Positions 40,798 to 49,702 of a DNA stretch of 64,000 bases are shown one piece after another; the stretch's first letter is position 1, and every line of letters starts with the position of its first letter. Source of the DNA: an uncultured Aquimarina sp. (GTDB lineage Bacteria > Bacteroidota > Bacteroidia > Flavobacteriales > Flavobacteriaceae). The stretch lies in the NCBI GenBank assembly GCA_947498815.1, contig CANMLU010000003.1:186001-250000 (forward strand), written 5' to 3'. The notes under the pieces are model-generated. The model was given only the letters and a program-made list of their open reading frames with translations, ran no database searches and was not told the DNA's origin. A program made the translations under genes and the position numbers.

Positions 40798-42198
40798 CTA
40801 AATTTTTCTCACTCTAATACTCGCTATATCCATATTTGAAGTCCTATACCAATAGGTTTTAAATTCAATATTTGGGGTATCTTCTTCTAAAGTAAATTTA
40901 ATTTTCTTACGTATCCATTTATCAAATTGCTCAGTTTTTAACTCATGCCCAAACAGCGATTCCGAAGCATGGGTTATCGTATCGTTGGTAACACTAAAAT
41001 CTGCAATTAATTCTTGATTTACAGGTGTTGTACGGATCAAAAATTCTACCTCATAATTTCCTTGAGATAATTTAATATTCGGTCCATAACTAATAAAACC
41101 GGGAGAAGAGAATGCAGTAACTGCCGATATCGCGTTATAAGGACGTACAAAATAATTTTTATCTTCATGAAGTATAGGAGAATGAGATACCTCAAAAGTA
41201 TAATCTGCTTTACTACCCAAAGCCAACGTGTTTACAGCAATGGTCTCGGTATTGATAAGATGTTGCGAGCCTTCTTCTCCTAACCAACCTATTAATTTAC
41301 CTTCTTTTTTTTGCTGCAATGTTAAAATACGAGATCGAATCGATATATAATGTTGCAATAGCTCAATATTGTTTTCTTGACGATCTATCAAATGACTTAA
41401 TAAAATCAAGGTGAGTCCCAAATGATAGTTATCTTTAACATTGGGGTATTCATATTCTCTAGTATTACCATTAAAATAATAGCCAGATCTATCTAGTATT
41501 CTTTCAAATCTGGAAAGGGCTTTATCATATTTTTTATGAGCAATAGCATATAACCCATCCAGAGCCAATAAATCAATCGCATATAGACCTTTATCTTCCC
41601 AGTAACTGGTATCACCCGCCAGCATTCTCCACCTTACAAAATCATAAGGCTCCCATAACCCTGAAGGAAGTGGACGATCATATGCCTGCGCCATAAATCT
41701 AGCAAGCCAGTTATCATCAAACCAAAATTGTGTAAAAGGGTTCCCTTTTGTAAATCCGTTTTCTCCTTTTCCGTTATGCTCATGAAACGAAAAACCATAT
41801 CCTATTTCCTCTAATTCATCTGAATGGTCAAAATCAAACAACAAGTATCCATTTGCATCCTTACAAGTTGAATAATTCACACCATTAGCATAGCTAATTA
41901 AGGAATCGAGGTTATGAGGATGTTGAGGGTTTCCATGTCTTTTATAATAATTCCACTTATACTTTATCGAATCAACTGGTTTCCACATTCCTTGATCAGA
42001 GTAGATATAATCTACTGCGGCTTTACCATTGGGAAAATGTTGTCCATAATAGAAACCGTTATTATATGTTTGTTTAGTAATTGATGGTGATATCCCATAT
42101 TCTTGTGATGCAATATCATCTAGGGTATCGTTATTTTTTTCGCAGCTTACAAAAATCACTGCGAGTATTATACAAGTTACTCTTATCTTTAAATACAT
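40798..42198 (-). CDS. Lipoprotein with predicted alpha-helical toroid and C-terminal beta domain
   Basis: The 466-residue protein has lipobox VIFVSC-EKNND. The central part (130-330) is helical and Trp/Tyr-rich (WFDDNWLARFMAQAYDRPLPSGLWEPYDFVRWRML, LGLTLILLSHLIDRQ), resembling the (alpha/alpha) barrels of polysaccharide-active enzymes. The last 120 residues look like a beta-sandwich (QGNYEVEFLIRTTPVNQEL, IRKKIKFTLEED) such as a carbohydrate-binding module. No catalytic motif is identifiable. It is on the minus strand, upstream of promoter module 3. Function unknown. Confidence 0.7.
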   Translation of the reverse strand: MYLKIRVTCIILAVIFVSCEKNNDTLDDIASQEYGISPSITKQTYNNGFYYGQHFPNGKAAVDYIYSDQGMWKPVDSIKYKWNYYKRHGNPQHPHNLDSLISYANGVNYSTCKDANGYLLFDFDHSDELEEIGYGFSFHEHNGKGENGFTKGNPFTQFWFDDNWLARFMAQAYDRPLPSGLWEPYDFVRWRMLAGDTSYWEDKGLYAIDLLALDGLYAIAHKKYDKALSRFERILDRSGYYFNGNTREYEYPNVKDNYHLGLTLILLSHLIDRQENNIELLQHYISIRSRILTLQQKKEGKLIGWLGEEGSQHLINTETIAVNTLALGSKADYTFEVSHSPILHEDKNYFVRPYNAISAVTAFSSPGFISYGPNIKLSQGNYEVEFLIRTTPVNQELIADFSVTNDTITHASESLFGHELKTEQFDKWIRKKIKFTLEEDTPNIEFKTYWYRTSNMDIASIRVRKI

Positions 42199-42337
42199 TT
42201 TTTTGTTAAGTTAGTTTATTTGGTAAGTTGGTTTTCTACAGAATAACACTTTAAGTTTTATCCTATTTAAAAATGGTTGAAGTTTTATAACAATTCACTA
42301 GTTGCTATGGACCTAGCACAAAGTTTTTTGTAAAAAA

Positions 42338-42363
42338 CACTGCCAAATAAATACCTGGCAGTG
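42338..42363 (-). terminator. Terminator of the MACPF-like gene
   Basis: CACTGCCA (42338-42345) and TGGCAGTG (42356-42363) pair perfectly. On the minus strand TTTTTT follows directly. Confidence 0.88.
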
Positions 42364-42411
42364 CTTAAAATAACTAATAAACTGAAAAGGCTTGAGTACT
42401 AAATCAGTTAA

Positions 42412-44118
42412 TTAATTTGCTATCACATGACCCAGAGTTTCTTGTTGAACATATCCTGGTTCTGAGTAAGAATTTCCTGCCCATAATAAATGATCTGCTC
42501 TTTTATTATTAATAGGATTAAAGAATTTAATTAATGGAACAGTTACAGCATTTATTGGATTATTTAGTATATAGCAGTCTATCCCTTCAAGTCTCCAACC
42601 ATGAGCACCTTGCCCCAGTTGATTATAATTTGTAGTATAAAAATGGTCATGTAAATCAGGATTCCAATATCTATACAATGGCTTGGTACCAGCTCTATTA
42701 GTAGTAAAGACTCTTCCTGATTCGCCCACTAGAGCATATCCATAATTACCACCACCCATCTCTGCATGGTTTCTGGTGTACATATTATCTACGGCTCCAT
42801 TAAAGTCATATCGATATCTATATAAGGGCCTGGATTCTTTAATCAAATTCCAATGATCTTTAAGATTAGCATACGTTCCTCTACTAGGTGCTACTGATCC
42901 ATTGCACGTTTTGGATCTACCGATTTGAGTATCAATATTTGTTAATGCAACTGCTGCTTGATTTCTTAAGTTTTGAGATGAGAAGATATTTTTATTATCA
43001 GGGTCAATATTATTGATATTACCATCTTTAAAATAAGGTTTGGTAGCTTCATATATAAATTGGATTTCATCTCTTAAATATTCCCAACCTACCTGATTTA
43101 TCCAACATTGTTTTCTGCGATTAATCGCATTTATTAATCCTGCATCACCTATAAATGCGGAATACGGTGTTAACTCTGCTGCCAATGTTTGTGCATTTTG
43201 AGGGTATTGCCTCAAATAATCAGATAAAGCTTTGGTTTGCGCGTTTACTTGCCCTATAAAACCGCTTTGAGCCAAACCTCCATCCAAAAGTTGTATTGGA
43301 AATCCTGTTACAGTGGTAAATGTAGAAGAATTTGTTAAAGTAGACATAATTGTTTCTTGTGTGAGTTCCTCTGTAGTCGTTGTTGATCCTCCTCCAAAAA
43401 TCTTGGCTATAAAACCACCGACATTCTTTTTATATGTTTCTTTTGAAACGTTTAATGATTCTCGATACTCAAAGGAGTACACATAATAAATCTCTCCTCC
43501 AAAGGTATTCTTATTGATATATGTGATACCGTAGTCCCCAATAAAATTGTCAAAAGTATAAGGATCATTACCATCACGAGCCCTAGCAAGCCTATTTTGG
43601 GCGTCTGGAGTCAATGTAGGACTTTCATCTATTGAGGATGTTCCTGTTTCTGCAAATACTCTGGCAACAACAGCTACGGTGTTTCCATTAAATTTAATTG
43701 TATTTTCTGCTCCTTTTGTTCTATCACTGTTGTAACCCAATATAGAGTCAAGCCCAAACAAAGGGATAACAAAACTAGCTTTACCATTTTTTGTTTTGGC
43801 AAATGTTTGAGACAATTCTCTTTTTGTCTCGAACACAGAAATATCAACACTGTTATCAAATCTAGAGTCAAATGAAGCTATAAAATTATCCTGATCAATG
43901 GCGACCCCATAATTAACGTCTCTAACAGGGTCATATCCATAGCCTGCATGAAAAGTTTGACCATTATAAATTATTGCTTTTTGACCTACCGTTTCGACAG
44001 GTTTTTCTGATGCCTCGATTATGTCATCCTCGTAATTTTCTTTTTGGCAAGAGGTAAAAAATAATAATAAAGCCCCCCCCAACATTAAATAGTTTTTAAT
44101 AATTTTTTTTGATTTCAT
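42412..44118 (-). CDS. MACPF-like pore-forming lipoprotein with C-terminal DUF5648-type repeats
   Basis: The 568-residue protein has lipobox LFFTSC-QKENY. The middle (150-380) fits the membrane-attack/perforin fold: FIGDYGITYINKNTFGGEIYYVYSFE corresponds to the [YF]-G-T-H-[FY]...GG signature, followed by Ser/Thr-rich candidate membrane-insertion stretches and a Gly-rich linker. The C-terminal 130 residues hold repeats of the RPLYRYRYDFNG and KPLYRYWNPDLHDHFYTTNYNQLG type (DUF5648-like). Bacteroidales MACPF proteins include secreted antimicrobial toxins, so a contact-independent antibacterial or host-directed role is plausible but inferred. Confidence 0.75.
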   Translation of the reverse strand: MKSKKIIKNYLMLGGALLLFFTSCQKENYEDDIIEASEKPVETVGQKAIIYNGQTFHAGYGYDPVRDVNYGVAIDQDNFIASFDSRFDNSVDISVFETKRELSQTFAKTKNGKASFVIPLFGLDSILGYNSDRTKGAENTIKFNGNTVAVVARVFAETGTSSIDESPTLTPDAQNRLARARDGNDPYTFDNFIGDYGITYINKNTFGGEIYYVYSFEYRESLNVSKETYKKNVGGFIAKIFGGGSTTTTEELTQETIMSTLTNSSTFTTVTGFPIQLLDGGLAQSGFIGQVNAQTKALSDYLRQYPQNAQTLAAELTPYSAFIGDAGLINAINRRKQCWINQVGWEYLRDEIQFIYEATKPYFKDGNINNIDPDNKNIFSSQNLRNQAAVALTNIDTQIGRSKTCNGSVAPSRGTYANLKDHWNLIKESRPLYRYRYDFNGAVDNMYTRNHAEMGGGNYGYALVGESGRVFTTNRAGTKPLYRYWNPDLHDHFYTTNYNQLGQGAHGWRLEGIDCYILNNPINAVTVPLIKFFNPINNKRADHLLWAGNSYSEPGYVQQETLGHVIAN

Positions 44119-44280
44119 TGTGTAAATTTTTAGTAATTTGTTTAAATATCTTATGCGTGAGGCATCTATACAATGTCGAGTTTATAATTCGCACTTATGA
44201 CTTTATAATTGATCAGATATTATTTATAGATTACAAAAAAGCTCATATGAAATAACATCCGTATATGAACTAATAAAAAC

Positions 44281-44326
44281 CCTCAAGCTTTATTTAGTTA
44301 ATGTTTACTAACCAAAAAGCAAGAGG
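44281..44326 (-). terminator. Terminator of the subtilase gene
   Basis: CCTCAAGCTTT (44281-44291) pairs with AAAGCAAGAGG (44316-44326), with two mismatches. On the minus strand GGTTTTTATT follows. Confidence 0.6.
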
Positions 44327-44380
44327 ATTCTAACACAAACTCAAACTAATGAGAATTTTATATGTCTTTGATTTTTTTTT

Positions 44381-45664
44381 CTAATTATCAATAACTCCTA
44401 TGGGATATTTTACTCCATTATACTCCACAAATCCCGACGTAGGTAGTTTTCCATTTTTGGCATGTAAAATACCCGCAATATGTGGTGCTGCCATCGACGT
44501 ACCACTTAACCTGGCATATCCTCTTCTCTTATACGTACTTATCACCTTATCGCCTGGTGCAATGACATCGATATTATCTCCGAAATTTGAAAATGAAGAA
44601 GAAAAATTACTATCACAATCCATAGATGCAACGGTATAAATATTCTTGCCATTAATACATCCAGGGCTATAATATCTTGAGTCGTCGTTTGCATTTCCTG
44701 CCGCTATTGCAATAAAAATTCCTGATCTACCCATGGTCTTAATTGAATTCACAAAAGCTGAATTTGAAGAACATCCTTGACCAAAATTTGCGGCAAAACT
44801 CATATTCACAACATCGCCAGGTGTTGCATATTGCCATATATGATTTATACCACTTAAAATATTGGATAATGATGTAGATCTTTTGCAATCAAATACTTTT
44901 ACGGGAACAACCGGAGCACCTGCAGAAACCCCAACCACACCAATATTATTATCTATTGCGGCTGCAATACCTGCCACATGCGTACCATGCCCATTACAAT
45001 CGTTGGGAGAAGCACCGATGAAGGATTTGGCAAAAGGTCTATCTCTTACAACATTTAAATCTGGGTGGTTTAAATCGATCCCAGAATCCAGTATCCAAAT
45101 CCAGTTTTCTGAGTTGGATCCATCCAAATTTCCTCCAACAGCATTAATACCGCAGGGTGTCGTTTGTGGTTTACCGTGTATTTGACTAAAAATGTCACCA
45201 ATGATACTATCGGTGTCTATTGTAGGGGTCTCGATCGCAATATCATATTCTATAGACTCAACAAGAGGATCTTTGCTTAATTCATACAACTCCTCATTTG
45301 TGAGTTTAATAGCAACTCCAGAAAAAAGGTTCGTGTAATAGTCAATCACATTACTCAAATCCAATTTTTGAGCACTCAAAATGGTATTCATTTTATTCAA
45401 CGACTCCTCAGAAATCTTATCCAGAGCCGTTGCTTTGTCTTTTCTATTTGTGAAAGATCTTTTTTTCAACACTTTGGAGGTGGGTTCTATCTTTGATTCG
45501 TCAAAAATGACAATATACTGTCCGGGTATGTTTTTGGAGCTTGTAGCAGTAGGTAAAGCACCTGATTCTGTTGAATTATTTGGCATTTCCTCCTTATCAC
45601 AAGACACTAGGAGCATGCCAAAGCATAATAAACCAAATAAAATTATTTTACTTTTTTTCATCAT
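44381..45664 (-). CDS. S8 (subtilisin-like) serine protease, lipoprotein
   Basis: The 427-residue protein has lipobox MLLVSC-DKEE. An I9-type propeptide follows at about 45-145 (IPGQYIVIFDESKI... VESIEYD). The catalytic domain has Asp193 (WILDSGIDLNHPDL), His226 (CNGHGTHVAGIAAAI) and Ser389 (LSGTSMAAPHIAGIL), plus the oxyanion Asn region AGNAND. All catalytic residues are intact. Being exported beside toxin-like lipoproteins, it may mature or degrade secreted proteins. It may start at 45664 or at the next Met (45661). Confidence 0.92.
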   Translation of the reverse strand: MMKKSKIILFGLLCFGMLLVSCDKEEMPNNSTESGALPTATSSKNIPGQYIVIFDESKIEPTSKVLKKRSFTNRKDKATALDKISEESLNKMNTILSAQKLDLSNVIDYYTNLFSGVAIKLTNEELYELSKDPLVESIEYDIAIETPTIDTDSIIGDIFSQIHGKPQTTPCGINAVGGNLDGSNSENWIWILDSGIDLNHPDLNVVRDRPFAKSFIGASPNDCNGHGTHVAGIAAAIDNNIGVVGVSAGAPVVPVKVFDCKRSTSLSNILSGINHIWQYATPGDVVNMSFAANFGQGCSSNSAFVNSIKTMGRSGIFIAIAAGNANDDSRYYSPGCINGKNIYTVASMDCDSNFSSSFSNFGDNIDVIAPGDKVISTYKRRGYARLSGTSMAAPHIAGILHAKNGKLPTSGFVEYNGVKYPIGVIDN

Positions 45665-45712
45665 TGATTTTTTATTTGTTAGTAATTAAAAAATTGCGTG
45701 TAACTATTTAAA

Positions 45713-45737
45713 AACTCTCTTAACAATCAAAAGAGTT
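45713..45737 (-). terminator. Terminator of the Cys-rich-tail lipoprotein gene
   Basis: AACTCT (45713-45718) and AGAGTT (45732-45737) pair. On the minus strand TTTTTAAAT follows. Confidence 0.65.
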
Positions 45738-45802
45738 ATGAGTTTAGAACTTAATTATTAGACCATCTTATAAAATGTCCAGGTCTAAAAAACATTTGTA
45801 TT

Positions 45803-46438
45803 TTAACGCCTAGCACAGATACCATAATGACAAAGACTACCTGTAGAATACCCAATAAGTACGCATGTAAATGAAAACGCTGGCCCGAAAATTATTCCAC
45901 CATATATAGCACAATAAACACTTGCAGCTGCCGCTGTCAAACCACATGCAATAAATAATCCTGTTTGCAATCCCGTTTGGCATTTATAACTTAAATTTTG
46001 ATCCAAGAAAGGGAAAAGTACTATTTCTTGATCTTCCTTACTTTTATAGCTTGTTATCATAGCATCCAATCTACTTTGCAAATTGGGATACCGGGACAAT
46101 ACAGTCTCTGCAGCTTTATGTCTTTGCCTATATAGTTGTACAAGTTGGGTATTCTTAAAAAGCAATTCTAGTGATAGTTCATCTTCATTAATGACCATTT
46201 GTCTGAATTCATCAGGAGTTATTTGCTGATCCTCTAAAGCCTGAATAATTACATTTTCTATGTTTAGATTTATCTCTGCATAATTTAAAACTGTTTCATT
46301 TTTAGCAAACTGTTCAAAGAAGAATTCATTGCTGATCTCTTCACTAGATTCATCAAAATTAGTTTCTATATCTGCATCTGTATTACATGATAAAAGAAAA
46401 CCAAACATCAATATTAAGAGTATGGGTAAATTTTTCAT
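45803..46438 (-). CDS. Lipoprotein with hydrophobic Cys-rich C-terminal tail (halocin C8-like appearance)
   Basis: The frame is open to 46525, but the start at 46438 (MKNLPILLILMFGFLLSC-NTD) gives a proper lipoprotein signal and a 211-residue product. The mature N-terminal 130 residues are acidic and helical. The last 60 switch to a Gly/Ala-rich, hydrophobic segment with six Cys: YKCQTG, FIACGLTAAAASVYCAIYGG, FSFTCVLIG, SLCHYGICARR. This two-part layout resembles precursors of halocin C8-like peptides, with an acidic propeptide or immunity part and a disulfide-rich hydrophobic peptide. Maturation (perhaps by the adjacent subtilase) is inference. Confidence 0.75.
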   Translation of the reverse strand: MKNLPILLILMFGFLLSCNTDADIETNFDESSEEISNEFFFEQFAKNETVLNYAEINLNIENVIIQALEDQQITPDEFRQMVINEDELSLELLFKNTQLVQLYRQRHKAAETVLSRYPNLQSRLDAMITSYKSKEDQEIVLFPFLDQNLSYKCQTGLQTGLFIACGLTAAAASVYCAIYGGIIFGPAFSFTCVLIGYSTGSLCHYGICARR

Positions 46439-46594
46439 AATTAATAAATTAAACTTCGATGTGATTGAAAACCAAAACTCAGGAAAGAATAAAGAACTAA
46501 CAACAACACCTTTATAATTGAACATTATAAAGGTATAGATGCACTATATGATTTTATAAATGGAATACGGCCAAAGAAAAAAGGAATGCTCGCG

Positions 46595-47347
46595 TTATTG
46601 AAGTAATAATTTTTTGAAGGATTCTTCTTTTCGGGATTTTGAGATTGAAAAGACCTTACTATCCTGCATCGTTACAAATCCACCATCGGTTCTCGAAACT
46701 TGTTTTACGTAGTTTCTGTTAATAATTGTAGAGTTATGAATTCTTAAAAAATCAAATCTAAAGAGTAGTTCTTCATAATGTTTTAAGCTTTGGGACACTA
46801 AAATTTTGCCTCGGTCTTTGACAAAAATTTGGGTATAACTACCATCGGCAATACAATACATAATCGCATCTACATCAATTATTTCGTAACCATCTGAAAC
46901 CGGAATGGGTATTGTTTTGGAACTACTGTTTACCTCCAGTTTGGATAATATATTCTTGGCTTGTTCAGATAATATATTATTGTTGATCCTATCGAAAGCG
47001 AGGTTTACAGCTTTAATTAAACTTTCAATTTTGATCGGTTTTAATAAATAATCAACTGCCGCAAACTCAAAGGCTTTCAAAGCATGATTATGGGCAGAAA
47101 CGAATATGATTTCGAAAGGAATGGTTTTCAATCTTTGCAATACTTCAAATATCGTTGCTGTTCCTAATTCGACATCCAAAAACACCAAATCGTATTTTTT
47201 GGCATGGATAAAGTTTTCGGCTTCGTCCAAAGTGCCTGCTACATCCTGTATAACAATCCTAGGACAAAAATGTTCTAACAAATACTGAAGATTTTCTCTT
47301 CCACTTATTTCGTCGTCAACGATTAAAGTTTTAAGTTTCTGTATCAT
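46595..47347 (-). CDS. LytTR-family response regulator
   Basis: The 250-residue protein has a receiver domain with Asp58 (YDLVFLDVELG) and acidic pocket VDDE, and the switch Lys in VDYLLKPIK. A C-terminal LytTR DNA-binding domain follows (IPVSDGYEIIDVDAIMYCIADGSYTQIF, FLRIHNSTIINRNYVKQ). It overlaps the kinase gene by 17 bp. It is the prime candidate for recognising the ATGAGTA-N4-TACTCAT sites, one of which stands before its own operon, although LytTR proteins more often bind direct repeats. Confidence 0.93.
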   Translation of the reverse strand: MIQKLKTLIVDDEISGRENLQYLLEHFCPRIVIQDVAGTLDEAENFIHAKKYDLVFLDVELGTATIFEVLQRLKTIPFEIIFVSAHNHALKAFEFAAVDYLLKPIKIESLIKAVNLAFDRINNNILSEQAKNILSKLEVNSSSKTIPIPVSDGYEIIDVDAIMYCIADGSYTQIFVKDRGKILVSQSLKHYEELLFRFDFLRIHNSTIINRNYVKQVSRTDGGFVTMQDSKVFSISKSRKEESFKKLLLQ

Positions 47348-49319
47348 GGGGTTTTAGGATTGGGAGTATTATTGATACACGTGTACCTAAAGATACTCCA
47401 TTTTTTGAAAATAAGTCTTCTATTTGATATGTAACTTTTTTATTGGCATTTCTCTCTAGAATCTTTATTCTTTCTGCCGTATTCATTGTTGAGATAGAGA
47501 GATGTTTTTTGCTTGTTCCTCGCTTACGTCTCATTGCTTCTTGCCTTCCTATACCGTTATCCTCTATCACACATTGAATACAATCACCTTCATGTTTCAG
47601 AGTAAGAGCTACAACCCCGCCTTCTTTCTTGTTTACAAGGCCGTGTAATATTGCATTTTCTATAATGGGCTGAATAATCATTGCTGGTATTTTCAAAGTA
47701 TCATATAGAACAGTGGGATCAATATCCTGCACATATTTTATTTTATTTCTAAAACGTAACCCTTGAAGGTCCACATATAAATTTATAAGATCCAGTTCTT
47801 TTTGTATTTCGATAAATGAATCCTTAGAGTTTTCTAAGATTAACCGTATAGAATCTGAAAACTTTATTAGATAATTATACGCTTCTATTTTATTGGATTT
47901 CAAAATGAAATTTTGAACACTATTAAGGGTATTAAAAATAAAATGTGGATCCATCTGGGATCGCAATGCATGCAACTCACTCTCTAAAATTCTTTGATTA
48001 TTTTTTGCAAGAATTGCTTTATTACTTTGATTATATAGAAGTATTAAAATAATCAATATTACAATCACGATGATCGCAAAAATAATATATTGAATATATT
48101 TACCTCTAATTCTTTGTTCACTTTCTGCTTTTTCGATCGAAAGAACAGTTAATTCCTTTTCTTTTTCAGACAGTTCTTTTTCAGACTCAATCTTATTAAT
48201 TTCATTTAAAGTTTCGACACTAAACATGCTGTCTTTTGCCTTTATATGCTCCTGGAAATAGTATAGCGCCTTTTTAAAATTCTTTTCTTTAAGTTTAAGT
48301 TTATACATTCCCTCGTTGCACATAATCAATGTAGACTGCAAACCATATTGATCGGATATTTTGATCCCCTCTATTAAATGTTTTTCTGCCAATTTATAAT
48401 TACCAATCTCAATATTAGCAACCCCAAGTGTATGCAAAAAGTTTACTCTATAAATGGGTCTATATCCATTATTGACATTTAGTTCATTGAGCAAAGTAAA
48501 ACCTTCATTAGCATATTGTATGCTTTCCTGATATCTGTTTTGATGATAGTACACATAAGCAATATTTCCTCTTGAAATAGCCCTTACAAGCTGAGCATTT
48601 ATAGAATCAGCTTTTTTTACAACGTCATAGTAATAGGTAAGAGCCAAATTGTATTTTTTTTCTTTAGATGCAACAGCTCCCAAATTAATTTTTACAGAAA
48701 GCTCTGAAGGCATATTTTTGAGCAAACGACATGTTGATAGTGCTTTTTGGTAAAAAAACTTTGCTTTATCAAATTTTTTCGTTTCCACATAGAATACTCC
48801 AAGGTGATTGTACAACAAATAATGATCATAATTTATTTTTGTACTATCAATATCTTTAACGATTTCAAGAGCTTCAGTATAAATTTTTAAAGACTCATTT
48901 AAATCACCACCATTTCTATAAAAAGCTCCTTTATTTGTTAATGCACTTATTATATTATTAGTATCTTTTATTGCTTTGTAATATTTGTACGAAGAATCAA
49001 TATGTTGTACTGCTAAACCTAGTTCATTGTTAAGAGAATATGACCGTGCCATATTTTTGTAGGTACTTGCAAATGAACTCGTATCCTTTAACAACCTGGA
49101 TAACAAAATGCTTTTTCTAGAAAAAGTAAGAAATAACCCTATTTTTTTTCCGTGGTAAAACGCCGCTATTGAATCCATCTTTTTTCGAGAATTTACCAAA
49201 GTACTATCCCTTAAAATTATTGAAGAATTTTTGTTCGATTTTTCATGCTGGGAGTAACACAATACGCTAAAAAAAAATACTACAAAAAATAAAAGATTAT
49301 TTACAATATTATTTGGCAT
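47331..49319 (-). CDS. TPR-containing LytS-type sensor histidine kinase
   Basis: The 662-residue protein has an N-terminal signal/anchor (VNNLLFFVVFFFSVLCYSQ). Six or more TPR repeats lie at about 70-370 (for example SALTNKGAFYRNGGDLNESLKIYTEALEI). A coiled coil, then one transmembrane helix near 415-435 (YIIFAIIVIVILIILILLY), lead into the His_kinase domain with MDPHFIFNTLNSVQNFIL and the ATPase (PIIENAILHG, IEDNGIG). A TTG six bases upstream (49325) extends the frame, but ATG at 49319 is the likely start. It overlaps the LytTR gene and is preceded by promoter module 4. Confidence 0.92.
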   Translation of the reverse strand: MPNNIVNNLLFFVVFFFSVLCYSQHEKSNKNSSIILRDSTLVNSRKKMDSIAAFYHGKKIGLFLTFSRKSILLSRLLKDTSSFASTYKNMARSYSLNNELGLAVQHIDSSYKYYKAIKDTNNIISALTNKGAFYRNGGDLNESLKIYTEALEIVKDIDSTKINYDHYLLYNHLGVFYVETKKFDKAKFFYQKALSTCRLLKNMPSELSVKINLGAVASKEKKYNLALTYYYDVVKKADSINAQLVRAISRGNIAYVYYHQNRYQESIQYANEGFTLLNELNVNNGYRPIYRVNFLHTLGVANIEIGNYKLAEKHLIEGIKISDQYGLQSTLIMCNEGMYKLKLKEKNFKKALYYFQEHIKAKDSMFSVETLNEINKIESEKELSEKEKELTVLSIEKAESEQRIRGKYIQYIIFAIIVIVILIILILLYNQSNKAILAKNNQRILESELHALRSQMDPHFIFNTLNSVQNFILKSNKIEAYNYLIKFSDSIRLILENSKDSFIEIQKELDLINLYVDLQGLRFRNKIKYVQDIDPTVLYDTLKIPAMIIQPIIENAILHGLVNKKEGGVVALTLKHEGDCIQCVIEDNGIGRQEAMRRKRGTSKKHLSISTMNTAERIKILERNANKKVTYQIEDLFSKNGVSLGTRVSIILPILKPHDTET

Positions 49320-49457
49320 ACACAATAAAGCTTATAGAAAACAACCTTAAAACACTTATTACAATAAAATCACATATTAATACTATTTGTAATGTCTTCA
49401 TAAAGGTCAAATAGAACTAATTATTCAACGGCAGTTACCTCCATTGTATTTACGCAA

Positions 49458-49504
49458 TAAATCTACAATAAAGAACTTGGTATAAAATGAGTACATATAC
49501 TCAT
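49458..49504 (-). promoter_or_regulatory. Island promoter module 4 (before kinase/LytTR operon)
   Basis: The palindrome ATGAGTACATATACTCAT is at 49487-49504. TAGATTTA (TAnnTTTG with one mismatch) lies 21 bp downstream on the minus strand (49458-49465). This places an operator copy in front of the regulator's own operon. Confidence 0.7.
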
Positions 49505-49621
49505 TTAAACATATATCAGCATAACACAACGGTTGATGACATAAACTATCCTTGCAAACAAAAAAATTAAAAAACTAATAATGAGTGCAATACACCTTAA
49601 AAGCCTTCACATTTATGATAA

Positions 49622-49668
49622 ATGAGTACTTGTACTCATGTATACTATGAAGCGTTAGTCTATTTTTG
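49622..49668 (+). promoter_or_regulatory. Island promoter module 5 (before DUF3455 lipoprotein)
   Basis: The palindrome ATGAGTACTTGTACTCAT is at 49622-49639. A perfect TATTTTTG is at 49661-49668, again 21 bp downstream. The gene starts 34 bp later at 49703. Confidence 0.78.
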
Positions 49669-49702
49669 AAACATACTAAGTTTAACATAAATTCTTAAAA
49701 TC

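Larger units (their letters stand above)
49320..49702. other. Divergent regulatory region with two palindromes
   Basis: The region separates the kinase/regulator operon (minus) from the DUF3455 lipoprotein gene (plus). It holds promoter module 4 for the minus side and module 5 for the plus side. No gene was seen in it. Confidence 0.7.
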
